Of a DNA stretch of 64,000 nt, positions 35,214 to 43,489 are shown in pieces. The notes under the pieces were generated by a model that saw nothing but the letters and a program-made list of their open reading frames with translations, was not told the origin of the DNA and did not search any database. The position numbers were made by a program, and so were the translations under genes. The stretch is from JASLQO01 sp002327525 (GTDB taxonomy: Bacteria; Pseudomonadota; Gammaproteobacteria; Pseudomonadales; Azotimanducaceae): assembly GCA_030744435.1 (NCBI GenBank), contig JASLQO010000009.1, forward strand, positions 248,001-312,000, written 5' to 3'. Position 1 is the first letter of the stretch. Each line of letters starts with the position of its first letter.

Positions 35214-36374
35214 ATGTCTGGACAGAGCCTGCAATCGAAACTGCCCGGGGTGGGTACCACCATCTTCACTGTCATGTCTCAGATGGCGGCAGATGAGGGG
35301 GCGCTCAATCTGTCCCAGGGGTTTCCGGACTTCGATGGTCCACCGGAACTGCTCGAGCGTGTGCAGTACTACCTCACCCATGGCTACAACCAATATCCGC
35401 CGATGATGGGGGTGGCGGCGTTGCGCGAAGCAATTTCCCACAAGGTGAGTGATCTGTACGGCCTTGTGGCCGATCCAGATCGCGAGATCACGGTGACCTC
35501 GGGTGCGACCGAGGCGCTGTTCTGCGCGATTGCGGCGGTGGTGCATCCGGGTGACGAGGTGATCGTCTTCGATCCGGCCTATGACAGCTACGAGCCGGCG
35601 GTCACCTTGCAGGGTGGAGTGACGCGCCACATTCCCATGCGCGCACCCGCCTTCGATATCGACTGGGACCTGGTGGCGGACACTGTGACTGAGCATACGC
35701 GCCTGATCATCACCAACACGCCGCACAATCCGAGTGGCAGTATCTGGAGCCTGGCCGATGTCGACGCGTTGCGACGCATCGTCTCAGGGCACAGCGTGTT
35801 TGTGCTGGCGGATGAGGTATACGAGCACATCGTGTTCGACGGTCTCCAGCATGAGAGCTTGTGTCGCTACCCTGATCTCATGGAGCGTAGTTTTGTCGTC
35901 TCCTCATTCGGCAAGACCTACCACACCACGGGTTGGAAGGTCGGGTACTGCGTGGCACCGCCGGACCTCACCGCTGAATTTCGCCGTGTACATCAGTTTG
36001 TGACCTTCACCACCAACACGCCGGTGCAGTATGGGCTGGCCGACTTCCTCGAACATCATCCCGAGCACCATCTCGAGCTGGGTGCCTTCTACCAGCGCAA
36101 GCGTGATCTGTTCTGCCAGTTACTGGAAGGTTCGCGCTTCAGCCTCACACCCAGTTCCGGCACCTATTTCCAGTTGCTCGGGTATGAAAACTACTCTGAT
36201 GAAGGCGACGTGATCCTCGCCGAGCGATTGACCCGGGAAGCCAAGGTCGCCTCAATTCCGGTGTCGGTGTTCTACGAGGATCCCGCCGCTCACGAGCATC
36301 GAGTTCTACGCTTGTGTTTCTGCAAGGACGACGCCACCCTGCGCGCGGGAGCGGAGATTCTGTGTCATCTTTGA
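35214..36374 (+). CDS. Methionine aminotransferase (YbdL/MtnE-like, class I PLP)
   Basis: 386 aa from ATG 35214, the same length as E. coli YbdL; ATG 35175 is an alternative. Motifs: SKLPGVGTTIFTVMSQMAAD, NLSQGFPDFDGP, VTSGATEALFCAIAAVV, NTPHNPSG, and the PLP lysine in SSFGKTYHTTGWKVGYCVAP. Transaminates methionine, phenylalanine and related keto acids, the last step of methionine salvage. Overlaps the omega-amidase gene, the same pairing as in methionine salvage or glutamine transaminase pathways: the aminotransferase uses glutamine and the amidase removes the alpha-ketoglutaramate by-product. Confidence 0.95.
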   Translation: MSGQSLQSKLPGVGTTIFTVMSQMAADEGALNLSQGFPDFDGPPELLERVQYYLTHGYNQYPPMMGVAALREAISHKVSDLYGLVADPDREITVTSGATEALFCAIAAVVHPGDEVIVFDPAYDSYEPAVTLQGGVTRHIPMRAPAFDIDWDLVADTVTEHTRLIITNTPHNPSGSIWSLADVDALRRIVSGHSVFVLADEVYEHIVFDGLQHESLCRYPDLMERSFVVSSFGKTYHTTGWKVGYCVAPPDLTAEFRRVHQFVTFTTNTPVQYGLADFLEHHPEHHLELGAFYQRKRDLFCQLLEGSRFSLTPSSGTYFQLLGYENYSDEGDVILAERLTREAKVASIPVSVFYEDPAAHEHRVLRLCFCKDDATLRAGAEILCHL

Positions 36375-37162
36375 CGGGGCTCGCGCAATGTGAGGATCTC
36401 CGCGTGACGTTGATCCAGACGGCCACGCACTGGCACGATCCGGTACGCAACCGGGACATGTTCGACAACTGGTTTCGACACGTACCGCAGAAAAGCCAGT
36501 TGGTGGTGCTGCCGGAGATGTTCTCGACGGGATTTACCATGGCGTCATCTCAGGTTGCTGAACCCATGGATGGCCCCACTGTGGAGTGGATGTGTGCCCG
36601 GGCTGCCGAACTGAACAAGGTAGTGTGCGGGAGCGTGGTCATCGAGGAAGACGGCGCGTTCTACAACCGCTTTCTCTGGGTGACACCGGCGGGTGTGGAG
36701 GGCATCTACGACAAGCGCCACCGTTTTCGCATGGCCGGAGAGCACCAATACTACTCCGCAGGTGCACAGCGTCTCGTGGTCGAGCTGAAAGGCTGGAGAC
36801 TGTGTCCGTTGGTATGTTATGACCTGCGTTTCCCCGTGTGGCTGCGCAATCGAGGTGACTATGACGTGCTACTTTGTGTCGCGAACTGGCCGAGTGTGCG
36901 GGAAGTGGCATGGCGAGCGTTGATCCAGGCGCGGGCGGTGGAGAATCTGGCTTACATGGTCGCGGTCAATGCCGTGGGCACTGACGGCAACGACGTACGC
37001 TACAGTGGAGGCAGTGCGGTGTTCGGCCCCGGTGGCGAGGTGCTCGTCGACTGCGGGCGGGTAGAGCACCTCACCAGTTGCACTCTGAAAGCCGGGGACC
37101 TGGCTGCGTTCAGGGACGGGTTTCCGGCGTGGCAGGATGCGGACGAATTCCAACTGAAGTGA
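36362..37162 (+). CDS. Omega-amidase, nitrilase superfamily (YafV-like)
   Basis: 266 aa from GTG 36362 (GGAG 5 nt upstream); TTG 36371, which overlaps the previous stop as TTGA, is an alternative. Catalytic Glu-Lys-Cys triad: VVLPEMFSTGF (Glu), YDKRHRFRMAGEH (Lys) and PLVCYDLRFPVWLRN (Cys). Close to E. coli YafV, including VANWPSVREVAW and FPAWQDADEF at the end. Hydrolyses alpha-ketoglutaramate or ketosuccinamate, pulling the coupled aminotransferase forward. Translationally linked to it by a 13-bp overlap. Confidence 0.95.
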   Translation: MSSLTGLAQCEDLRVTLIQTATHWHDPVRNRDMFDNWFRHVPQKSQLVVLPEMFSTGFTMASSQVAEPMDGPTVEWMCARAAELNKVVCGSVVIEEDGAFYNRFLWVTPAGVEGIYDKRHRFRMAGEHQYYSAGAQRLVVELKGWRLCPLVCYDLRFPVWLRNRGDYDVLLCVANWPSVREVAWRALIQARAVENLAYMVAVNAVGTDGNDVRYSGGSAVFGPGGEVLVDCGRVEHLTSCTLKAGDLAAFRDGFPAWQDADEFQLK

Positions 37163-37178
37163 TTGAGGATGTCTGGTG

Positions 37179-37606
37179 ATGAAAGTGCGAGCACTATTAG
37201 CGGCGGGTTGTGTCGTGCTGACCGGAAGTGGCGACTCAGGGGGCAGGTAAGCGCGAAACAGCCGGGAGAGGAGACGTACAACGCGTACTGCTTTTCATGC
37301 CACGGCGCCGGTGTGGCCGGAGCGCCCAGAATCGGTGATGTTGAGGCCTGGGCGCCTCGCGTCGCCAAAGGCCGGGTGGTGCTCATCGCGACCAGTCTGC
37401 GAGGTATTCCGCCGGGCATGCCGCCCAGGGGCATGTGCATGGATTGCACGGATGCGCAGTTGGCGGATGCAGTGGACTACATGCTCGATCACAGCAGGTG
37501 GACGGGGTTATTTTGTGGCGAATATCGCCACGTGCAAAGGGATGTCCGCCGTGCGGGCCGCTTGTTCAGTGGGCGCAGTCCTGGCCCGCTTTTTGCCTAT
37601 TGTTGA
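37179..37606 (+). pseudogene. Cytochrome c5-like lipoprotein, frameshifted
   Basis: ATG 37179 opens a lipoprotein signal (MKVRALLAAGCVVLTGSGDS) that ends at a TAA soon after a GGGGG run near 37238. Another frame continues with EETYNAYCFSCHGAGVAGAP, a c-type haem CxxCH, and ends PPGMPPRGMCMDCTDAQLAD, DAVDYML, the class I c5 pattern with the extra cysteine pair and Met ligand region. One missing base between signal and mature part, probably in the G run, explains it. The normal C-terminus would end near DHSR (about 37500); the frame runs on to 37606. Real mutation or homopolymer error; otherwise an electron-transfer protein. Confidence 0.75.
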
Positions 37607-37640
37607 GAGGGAATCGGGAAATTCGAAGCTGGAGCAGGTC

Positions 37641-38060
37641 ATGAGTCGTTACCTTCCGGGAGATGTGGTCTCACGCCGCAAGGGTGTTGTCATGCACAAG
37701 GGTGTGGTGCTACGCGATGGCAGTATTCTCCACAATACGCCGTTTCGTGGAGAGCATGTTTGTTCTGAAGAGGAGTTTCGAGCAGGAAAACGCCTGCGCG
37801 CCACGCGACTGGAAGGATACGAGCGTCGCCGAGTACTGCACCACGCCGAGAACGGCGACCGCCGGCGCTACAATCTACTCACCAACAACTGTGAGCACAC
37901 CGTGACAAGAGCGGCCACCGGCAGCGCACACAGTCCGCAACTGACTTCGTGGGTGGCGGGCGTTGGATTGGGCGCGGTTGCTTTTGCCCTCACGCGTCAT
38001 CCTGCCATCACCGTGGCGGGCTACGCGCTGGGTTATCGGCTCGTGAAAAAGCTGCGGTGA
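37641..38060 (+). CDS. LRAT-like (NlpC/P60 superfamily) protein
   Basis: 139 aa from ATG 37641 with GGAG 8 nt upstream. GDVVSRRKGVVMHKGVVLRD carries the expected histidine of the permuted papain-like fold and LLTNNCEHTVTRAATG contains the NCEH cysteine box seen in lecithin-retinol-acyltransferase-type proteins. A hydrophobic C-terminal helix (VAGVGLGAVAFALTRHP...) suggests membrane anchoring, as in LRAT proteins. Likely an acyltransferase or thiol hydrolase acting on lipids; substrate unknown. Its last 28 bp overlap the convergent pseudouridine synthase gene. Confidence 0.8.
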   Translation: MSRYLPGDVVSRRKGVVMHKGVVLRDGSILHNTPFRGEHVCSEEEFRAGKRLRATRLEGYERRRVLHHAENGDRRRYNLLTNNCEHTVTRAATGSAHSPQLTSWVAGVGLGAVAFALTRHPAITVAGYALGYRLVKKLR

Positions 38061-38698
38061 ACGGGGGCAGTAAAGACCCCGAAGTCGGGCAACACCAACT
38101 TGTGTGCGTGCAGCATCATACGGGGTGAGTGCTGTTGCGCCGATCCGGGTCTTGCGTAGAGGGTATCTCCGAGTACCGGATATCCGACCCAGGACAGGTG
38201 GACGCGCAGCTGATGCGTGCGTCCGGTGATAGGTTTCAGCAGCAATGTCGTAGTGCCCTCGCTGCATCTGATGGTGCGCAGCCTGGTACAGCTGGGGTGC
38301 CCCTCCGACGAGGAGATGTCCCAACCACCCTCGTGACTCCGGATGTCCGAGCGCAGCCCCGCCACACGGTAGCGGCTCTTGCGACCACGTCTGAGCGGTA
38401 AATCGATTGTCAGAGTTCCGTTGCTGCGCAATTCACCGGCGACGCGGGCGACGTAGTACTTGGATGGAAGGCGCCTGGCGAAAGCCTGCGTGAGGTGTTT
38501 CTGGGTGGCCGCATCGAGAGCCACGGCGAGCACGCCGCTGGTGCCCTTGTCGAGGCGGTGCACCAGGTAGGGTTTGTCGCACATCGAATGCAGATGGTCC
38601 CACAGGCAGGCCTCACCGCTGCGATCAGCCAGCAAGGACACGTCTGTAGGTTTGTTGACTACGAGCAGATGCTCATCGGCATGTAGAATTTCAAGCAC
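38033..38698 (-). CDS. RluA-family RNA pseudouridine synthase
   Basis: 221 aa. Catalytic motif PYLVHRLDKGTSGVLAVALD contains the aspartate nucleophile (HRLDxxTSG); YYVARVAGELRSNGTLTIDL and PITGRTHQLRVHLSWVGYPV are conserved. No S4 RNA-binding domain, so it is a short RluA/TruC-like form. Isomerises uridine in rRNA or tRNA; target unknown. Overlaps the M28 peptidase gene by 8 bp on the same strand. Confidence 0.93.
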   Translation of the reverse strand: MLEILHADEHLLVVNKPTDVSLLADRSGEACLWDHLHSMCDKPYLVHRLDKGTSGVLAVALDAATQKHLTQAFARRLPSKYYVARVAGELRSNGTLTIDLPLRRGRKSRYRVAGLRSDIRSHEGGWDISSSEGHPSCTRLRTIRCSEGTTTLLLKPITGRTHQLRVHLSWVGYPVLGDTLYARPGSAQQHSPRMMLHAHKLVLPDFGVFTAPVHRSFFTSR

Positions 38699-39845
38699 GC
38701 GCCAATTCCCGGGTGACGGTGAGCAATGCGCTTACGTAGCGCACGGTGGCCTCCATGTCGACCGAGTCGGGTAGCCGATCGTCCGGGTGATGGAACAGCG
38801 GATTGCTGCCGAGAATGGAAATGAAGCGTCCATTGCCGTCGTGAATATTGCGCGCCTCACCGTATGGGCGATCGCCGACCTCGGTGTGCGTATCGGGTGA
38901 CACGTCGTGTCGGTGCATGGCCTCGCGCATCAGGTCGAGCAACGTCTGGCTCGACGCCTGAATGCGCACCTTCGACTCATGCGCGGCGAAGTTGGCGCCG
39001 AGATGAAACCATGCGTGTGCACCGGCTATCAGATGATGTTGTTCCGCGAGCCATGCATCGAGACCCACATGTCCGAGTTCGTGGCCGGTGTTGGCGGTGA
39101 ATATGATGTCGCGCAGTGGCGGGTCTAGTGCGTACTCGCGTGCGCAGGTGAGCCAGGTGGCAACTCCCCCCCCGCGCTCAGAGGTGCTGTGCCACCAGCC
39201 GCTGCGCGGCGTCATGATGACCAGCGGCGCAAGGTCCGGGTCGGTGCCTTTGATCGCGGCCTGCACGTTACTCGCCTCGGTGGCCTCGAGGCTGGTGTGA
39301 GAGACGAACTCTCCTTCGGACCCGTCTCTGGCCTCGGCGGTCAGCCAGTCGCGGTGCAGCGTCGCCACTTGCAGCACCGGCGGACCGTATGGAGCCTGCC
39401 ACTTATCTGCATTGAGCAGTGCCAGTCCCTCTCGCACCCCCTCACCGCGCGCCACGGCGACGATGGCCTGATGTCTGGCTTGCAGCCGTGCGTTTTCCAG
39501 ATGATCGTTGCTCGGGTGGCCGGCGAAAGGAGTGAACTGTGTGATCGCGATGGTATCGGGAGAACCTCCGAGTGGCGCAAGCGGTGCGCTTAAAACCTGC
39601 GCACCCGTGAATCCGCCGTCGAACAACGGGACGCCCTCCGCGATACGATTGCGGACCATTATCTCGCAGCGCTTCAGAACGCGCCTGTGGAACGGAAAGC
39701 GGTGCAATACGGGGTCGAGGCCCGCGTGAGTCAGTTCCGCGGCGAGCCAGTCGGCGGTTTCCGCATCTCCACGGGTTCCAGTGCGGTGGCTGGTGATCTG
39801 ATCCCAGCGCCGGATATCCGCCTCGATCTGTTCTCTTAGCTGCAA
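38691..39845 (-). CDS. M28-family metallopeptidase-like protein
   Basis: 384 aa. Aminopeptidase-like arrangement: N-terminal YKDA-type region (DQITSHRTGTRGDAETADWL), a protease-associated insert, then TPRSGWWHSTSERGGGVATW and FTANTGHELGHVGLDAWL, with FHLGANFAA and LFHHPDDRLP near the end. The family usually has H-D-E-E/D-H zinc ligands; here the first His-x-Asp motif reads GWWHSTSERGGG, lacking the usual GAxDNxSG, so activity may be lost or altered. No signal peptide, hence cytoplasmic. Confidence 0.8.
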   Translation of the reverse strand: MQLREQIEADIRRWDQITSHRTGTRGDAETADWLAAELTHAGLDPVLHRFPFHRRVLKRCEIMVRNRIAEGVPLFDGGFTGAQVLSAPLAPLGGSPDTIAITQFTPFAGHPSNDHLENARLQARHQAIVAVARGEGVREGLALLNADKWQAPYGPPVLQVATLHRDWLTAEARDGSEGEFVSHTSLEATEASNVQAAIKGTDPDLAPLVIMTPRSGWWHSTSERGGGVATWLTCAREYALDPPLRDIIFTANTGHELGHVGLDAWLAEQHHLIAGAHAWFHLGANFAAHESKVRIQASSQTLLDLMREAMHRHDVSPDTHTEVGDRPYGEARNIHDGNGRFISILGSNPLFHHPDDRLPDSVDMEATVRYVSALLTVTRELARA

Positions 39846-39940
39846 GTTGCCTCCTCGATCCGGGCCTCATTCGGATGGTGTCGCCACCCGGCAATGATAC
39901 GTACCATAGTCACCCTGTGGGTATACGGGGAATCAGGCAG

Positions 39941-40819
39941 GTGAATCTGCGCGATCTGCGCTATCTGGTAGCGGTAGCCGAACACCGTCACTTCGGTCGT
40001 GCGGCCCGGGCCTGCTTCGTGAGTCAGCCGACCTTGTCCACGCAACTGAAGAAGTTGGAAGAAACCCTTGGCGTGGTGTTGATAGAACGCACCAACCGTC
40101 AGGTGATGCTGACGGCTGTGGGCGAGCGCATCGTTGCCCAGGCTGAGCGTGTGTTGTTGGAGGTCAGCCAGCTGGCCCACATCGCCGATGAATACCGGGA
40201 TCCGTTCGGCGGCGAGTTCCGGCTCGGCATCATCCCGACCGTCGCGCCCTATTTGCTGCCGAAAATACTGAGCCCCGTGGGGCGGGCATTGCCGCACCTG
40301 AACATCCAGCTGAATGAGGGGCAGACCGCGTCGATCGTGCGGTCGTTGAAAGCCGGTGAGCTCGACGCCGTGATTCTGGCGCTTCCGAGCGATGAGGAAA
40401 ACGTCGTCGAGAGGCACCTGTATCGTGAGGCGTTTTTGATGGCTGTACCGAAAGGGCACCCGTGCGCGAGGCGTAAATCAGTGGCGGAATCCGACCTCGA
40501 GAACGAGACGGTGTTGCTGCTCGAAGATGGCCACTGTCTGCGGGATCAGGCTCTGGCCGTGTGCAGCTCACACAATGCCTTGGAGAATACGAGTTTTAGG
40601 GCCACCAGCCTCGAGACGCTGAGACAGATGGTAGCCGCGGAGGCTGGAATCACGCTCATGCCCGAGCTCGCGGTGAGTGGACGCTCGGCCAGCGTGCGCT
40701 ACATTCCATTTCGCGGTAAGAACCCACCACATAGGGATATCGGTTTGTGTTGGCGCGCCAGCTCCACCAGGGAGCCGTTACTCGAGAAACTCTCGCAAGT
40801 GCTGAGGGCGAGTGCCTAG
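39941..40819 (+). CDS. oxyR: OxyR-type LysR regulator, peroxide sensor
   Basis: 292 aa from GTG 39941. LysR helix-turn-helix: LRDLRYLVAVAEHRHFGRAA, FVSQPTLSTQLKKLEETLGV. Redox cysteines fall at C199 and C208 (LLEDGHCLRDQALAVCSSH), the exact E. coli OxyR positions, so disulfide switching by H2O2 is expected. Convergent with the DUF3501/Fe-S/rubrerythrin operon and overlapping its last stop by 4 bases, a setting that suits a shared peroxide response. Confidence 0.95.
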   Translation: MNLRDLRYLVAVAEHRHFGRAARACFVSQPTLSTQLKKLEETLGVVLIERTNRQVMLTAVGERIVAQAERVLLEVSQLAHIADEYRDPFGGEFRLGIIPTVAPYLLPKILSPVGRALPHLNIQLNEGQTASIVRSLKAGELDAVILALPSDEENVVERHLYREAFLMAVPKGHPCARRKSVAESDLENETVLLLEDGHCLRDQALAVCSSHNALENTSFRATSLETLRQMVAAEAGITLMPELAVSGRSASVRYIPFRGKNPPHRDIGLCWRASSTREPLLEKLSQVLRASA

Positions 40820-41397
40820 CCGAGATCCGAGATCAGGCTTGCACGCACGAGTTCACCTACCTCGATGGAACATTGCATCGCGGGATGATCGATGCCCATC
40901 GTCAGCCGTTCGCCTGAATGCAGGGCGTTGATCTGATCTGCGTCGAGTTCGAAACGCAGAAAGTGCACCGCGGAGGTCTTCTCGTCGTTGGAGCGTTCAA
41001 GATCCTCGTTGGCGATGGCGTAAACCGGGTCGTGTGTGCCGATCGCAATCCAGATGCGGTGTTCGATGCCGGTCATGCGCGCAAGTGCCTCGCGCCGCTG
41101 TTCTGCGTCGGCGTATTCGAGCATGAAGGTTGCTTTCCAGTTGCTACCGTCCGGAATCATGGGGTTGTAAGCGTCGATTTCCGCCTGGATGGCATCGGGC
41201 TCGAAGATACGTTCTACGCGCAGCATCTCCTGTACCTGATACTTCATCGTGATGAAGTCCTCGAAATAGAGGGTTGCGTGGCCGCCGAGAGGCACCTGAC
41301 GGTTTTTCTTGTGGTTGATGACCTGCGTGCGGAATCGCGTACGCTCCATTGCGTAGGATTCGAGGTTCCAGAGGTTCGAACGGTTTAGCTTGGTCAT
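40816..41397 (-). CDS. DUF3501 family protein
   Basis: 193 aa starting MTKLNRSNLWNLESYAMERT, the DUF3501 signature start, with YFEDFITMKYQVQEMLRVER and WIAIGTHDPVYAIANEDLER. Its start overlaps the Fe-S protein stop (TGATG). DUF3501 proteins almost always accompany this rubrerythrin/Fe-S oxidoreductase pair, which suggests a role in the same complex or its maturation; biochemical function is unknown. Confidence 0.94.
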   Translation of the reverse strand: MTKLNRSNLWNLESYAMERTRFRTQVINHKKNRQVPLGGHATLYFEDFITMKYQVQEMLRVERIFEPDAIQAEIDAYNPMIPDGSNWKATFMLEYADAEQRREALARMTGIEHRIWIAIGTHDPVYAIANEDLERSNDEKTSAVHFLRFELDADQINALHSGERLTMGIDHPAMQCSIEVGELVRASLISDLG

Positions 41398-42728
41398 CAG
41401 ATACCGTACGCCTTACGCACCATAGAGATTGGATGACTCGCCTCGCCGGCGTCCTCCAGCCCGTGCGCGATCATGCGTCCGGCCATCGGGCAGTCGGAGC
41501 CGAACCGGTCCGGCTCGATCTCCGTGACCCGTCTCACAACTGGCCGGGCGATCTTCATGGCCTTCTCGTAAGTTTCTTCCTTCACGGCATAGGTGCCGTC
41601 ATGGCCGGAACAGCGTTCGATGGTCGTGACTTCCGTATCCGGCACGAGACTCAGGAAGTCGGAGGTCTTCGCACCTATGGCCTGCACACGCTGATGGCAA
41701 GCCACGTGATAGGCGACCTTGCCGAGTGGGTGGGTAAAGCGCGTATCGATGAGGCCGGCTTTGTGCCGCGCCATCAGATACTCGAATGGATCGAAGAAAG
41801 CGGCCTTCACCCGGGCGACATTGGTATCCGCAGGGAACATGAGAGGTAGTTCCTGCTTGTACATGAGAACACAGGACGGAATGGGGGCAATGATGTCGTA
41901 GCCCTGATCCAACGCTTCGAGGAACACGGGTATGTTTGCATCCTTGAGTTTTTCCACCTTTTCCAGATCGCCGAGTTCGAGCTTGGGCATGCCACAGCAT
42001 CTCGCGTCTTTGAGGATGCGCGCCGGGACGTCGTTGTGGTTCAGCACGGCTACGAGGTCCTCGATGACCTGTGGTTCGTTGTGATCGCCGTAGCAGGTTA
42101 CATAGATTGCAACCTTGCCGGTCGTACCTCCGGCCGACGTCGCAGCCAGGCTCGCGCCGATGTGTTCGGCCAGCCGCCTGGTGACGGGTTTGGCCGTGAA
42201 AGGCGGCAGCGGTGCGTCCTCGTGGATCCCGGCAATATTCTCCCCGAGATCACGCATCGTTTCATTGCCGGTCGCCCAGTTGGCCAGCGGTGCGATGCCT
42301 GGAAGGCTGATCGCGTCAAACACGGGGTCCGTACTCGTGATCAACCGGTCGCGCCACTTCGTATCGCCCTTGCGAAACCGGTATGCCTTCGCCCTCAGCA
42401 TGAGGTGTGGAAAATCGACTGCCCAGTCATGGGGGGGCAGGTAGGGGCACTTGGTCTCCGCGCACAGGTCGCATAGGAAACACTGATCCACAACCTTCAT
42501 GTAGTCATCGTTGTCCACACCGTCTACTTCGAAAGTGTCGGATTCGTCTACCAGATCGAACAGGGTCGGAAAGGATGCGCACAGAGACACACAGCGACGG
42601 CACCCGTGGCAGATGTCGTACACCCGCTCGAGTTCGCTGTACAGCGATTGTTTGTCGTAGAACTCGTCCGAGCGCCAGTCGAGAGGCTGACGATCGGGCG
42701 CTTCGAGGCTGCCTTCGCGTACGGTCAT
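41397..42728 (-). CDS. Heterodisulfide reductase-like Fe-S oxidoreductase (GlpC-type, CCG domains)
   Basis: 443 aa from ATG 42728. Two 4Fe-4S motifs at the N-terminus: YDICHGCRRCVSLCASFPTL and VDQCFLCDLCAETKCPYLPP. Two CCG cysteine-rich domains follow (DARCCGMPKLELGD; AYHVACHQRVQAIG ... ERCSGHDGTYAVKEE). Resembles GlpC/HdrD electron carriers. With rubrerythrin upstream (81-bp gap containing a hairpin) and DUF3501 downstream, it probably feeds electrons to rubrerythrin for peroxide reduction. Inference from conserved gene order. Confidence 0.93.
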   Translation of the reverse strand: MTVREGSLEAPDRQPLDWRSDEFYDKQSLYSELERVYDICHGCRRCVSLCASFPTLFDLVDESDTFEVDGVDNDDYMKVVDQCFLCDLCAETKCPYLPPHDWAVDFPHLMLRAKAYRFRKGDTKWRDRLITSTDPVFDAISLPGIAPLANWATGNETMRDLGENIAGIHEDAPLPPFTAKPVTRRLAEHIGASLAATSAGGTTGKVAIYVTCYGDHNEPQVIEDLVAVLNHNDVPARILKDARCCGMPKLELGDLEKVEKLKDANIPVFLEALDQGYDIIAPIPSCVLMYKQELPLMFPADTNVARVKAAFFDPFEYLMARHKAGLIDTRFTHPLGKVAYHVACHQRVQAIGAKTSDFLSLVPDTEVTTIERCSGHDGTYAVKEETYEKAMKIARPVVRRVTEIEPDRFGSDCPMAGRMIAHGLEDAGEASHPISMVRKAYGI

Positions 42729-42764
42729 GAGAATTCTGAGATAGTGGAAAGAGAGGAAGAAGGA

Positions 42765-42782
42765 CGGGTGCGCACACACCCG
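42765..42782 (-). terminator. Hairpin between rubrerythrin and Fe-S gene
   Basis: Stem CGGGTG/CACCCG with a 6-nt loop, followed in transcript direction by a pyrimidine-rich tract (TCCTTCTTCCTCTC). It could act as a partial terminator, giving more rubrerythrin than downstream product. Weak stem, so only moderate support. Confidence 0.4.
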
Positions 42783-42808
42783 CCCTGCGGCTGTCGCCGG
42801 GGCTGGTG

Positions 42809-43225
42809 TCAGCCCATCGCGTCCAGGGCTTTCTGGAAGCGGTTGGCATGCGAGCGCTCGGCCTTCGCCAGCGTCTCGAACCAATCGGCGATTTCATCGA
42901 AACCCTCGTCACGCGCGGTTTTGGCCATGCCCGGATACATATCGGTGTATTCGTGCGTTTCACCCGCGATAGCGGCTTTCAGATTGTTCTCGGTGTTACC
43001 GATGGGCAGTCCGGTGGCTGGATCGCCAACGCTTTCCATGTATTCGAGATGGCCGTGTGCGTGGCCTGTTTCACCCTCGGCAGTGGAGCGGAACACGGTT
43101 GCGATATCGTTCTCGCCTTCGACGTCCGCCTTTGCCGCGAAGTACAGGTACCGGCGGTTGGCCTGCGACTCACCTGCGAATGCGTCCTTCAGATTTTGCA
43201 GAGTATTGCTGTCCTTGAGATCCAT
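42809..43225 (-). CDS. Rubrerythrin (erythrin form without rubredoxin domain)
   Basis: 138-aa four-helix bundle with a di-iron site: ExxH motifs in FAGESQANRRYLYFA, EGETGHAHGHLEYM, AIAGETHEYTDMYPGMA and LAKAERSHANRF. The C-terminal rubredoxin domain of classical rubrerythrin is absent, so an external electron donor is needed, presumably the Fe-S protein downstream. Peroxidase protecting against H2O2. First gene of the rbr-FeS-DUF3501 operon; divergent from the MATE gene with a Fur-like box in the shared region. Confidence 0.95.
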   Translation of the reverse strand: MDLKDSNTLQNLKDAFAGESQANRRYLYFAAKADVEGENDIATVFRSTAEGETGHAHGHLEYMESVGDPATGLPIGNTENNLKAAIAGETHEYTDMYPGMAKTARDEGFDEIADWFETLAKAERSHANRFQKALDAMG

Positions 43226-43388
43226 GACGTCTTTCCCCCTTGGATGTTGAGCCCGCCTGCCTGGTGGTCGGCGGTATTTGGTTTCGAGTGCTCAGTATAA
43301 GCGCTCGGGCGCTCGGGGCTATTCGAAAGTATGAATGATGGTGATAGACAGAAACTATTGATGCGGGAAGAACATTAGGCCACCCATA

Positions 43389-43403
43389 TAATAATGATTC
43401 TCA
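43389..43403. promoter_or_regulatory. Fur-box-like site
   Basis: TAATAATGATTCTCA matches the 15-bp Fur core TGATAATnATTATCA at 12 of the 14 defined positions. It lies 87 bp upstream of the MATE start and 164 bp upstream of rubrerythrin, in an AT-rich island of the divergent region. Iron-responsive control of one or both genes is likely, not proven. Confidence 0.6.
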
Positions 43404-43489
43404 CTCAGTCGCGTCACGCTGCGCGCAGGCACCCCACCCGGGGGCGGCAACGGGTACAATGCGCGGCCCTCCGAACACCGGATACGTCA

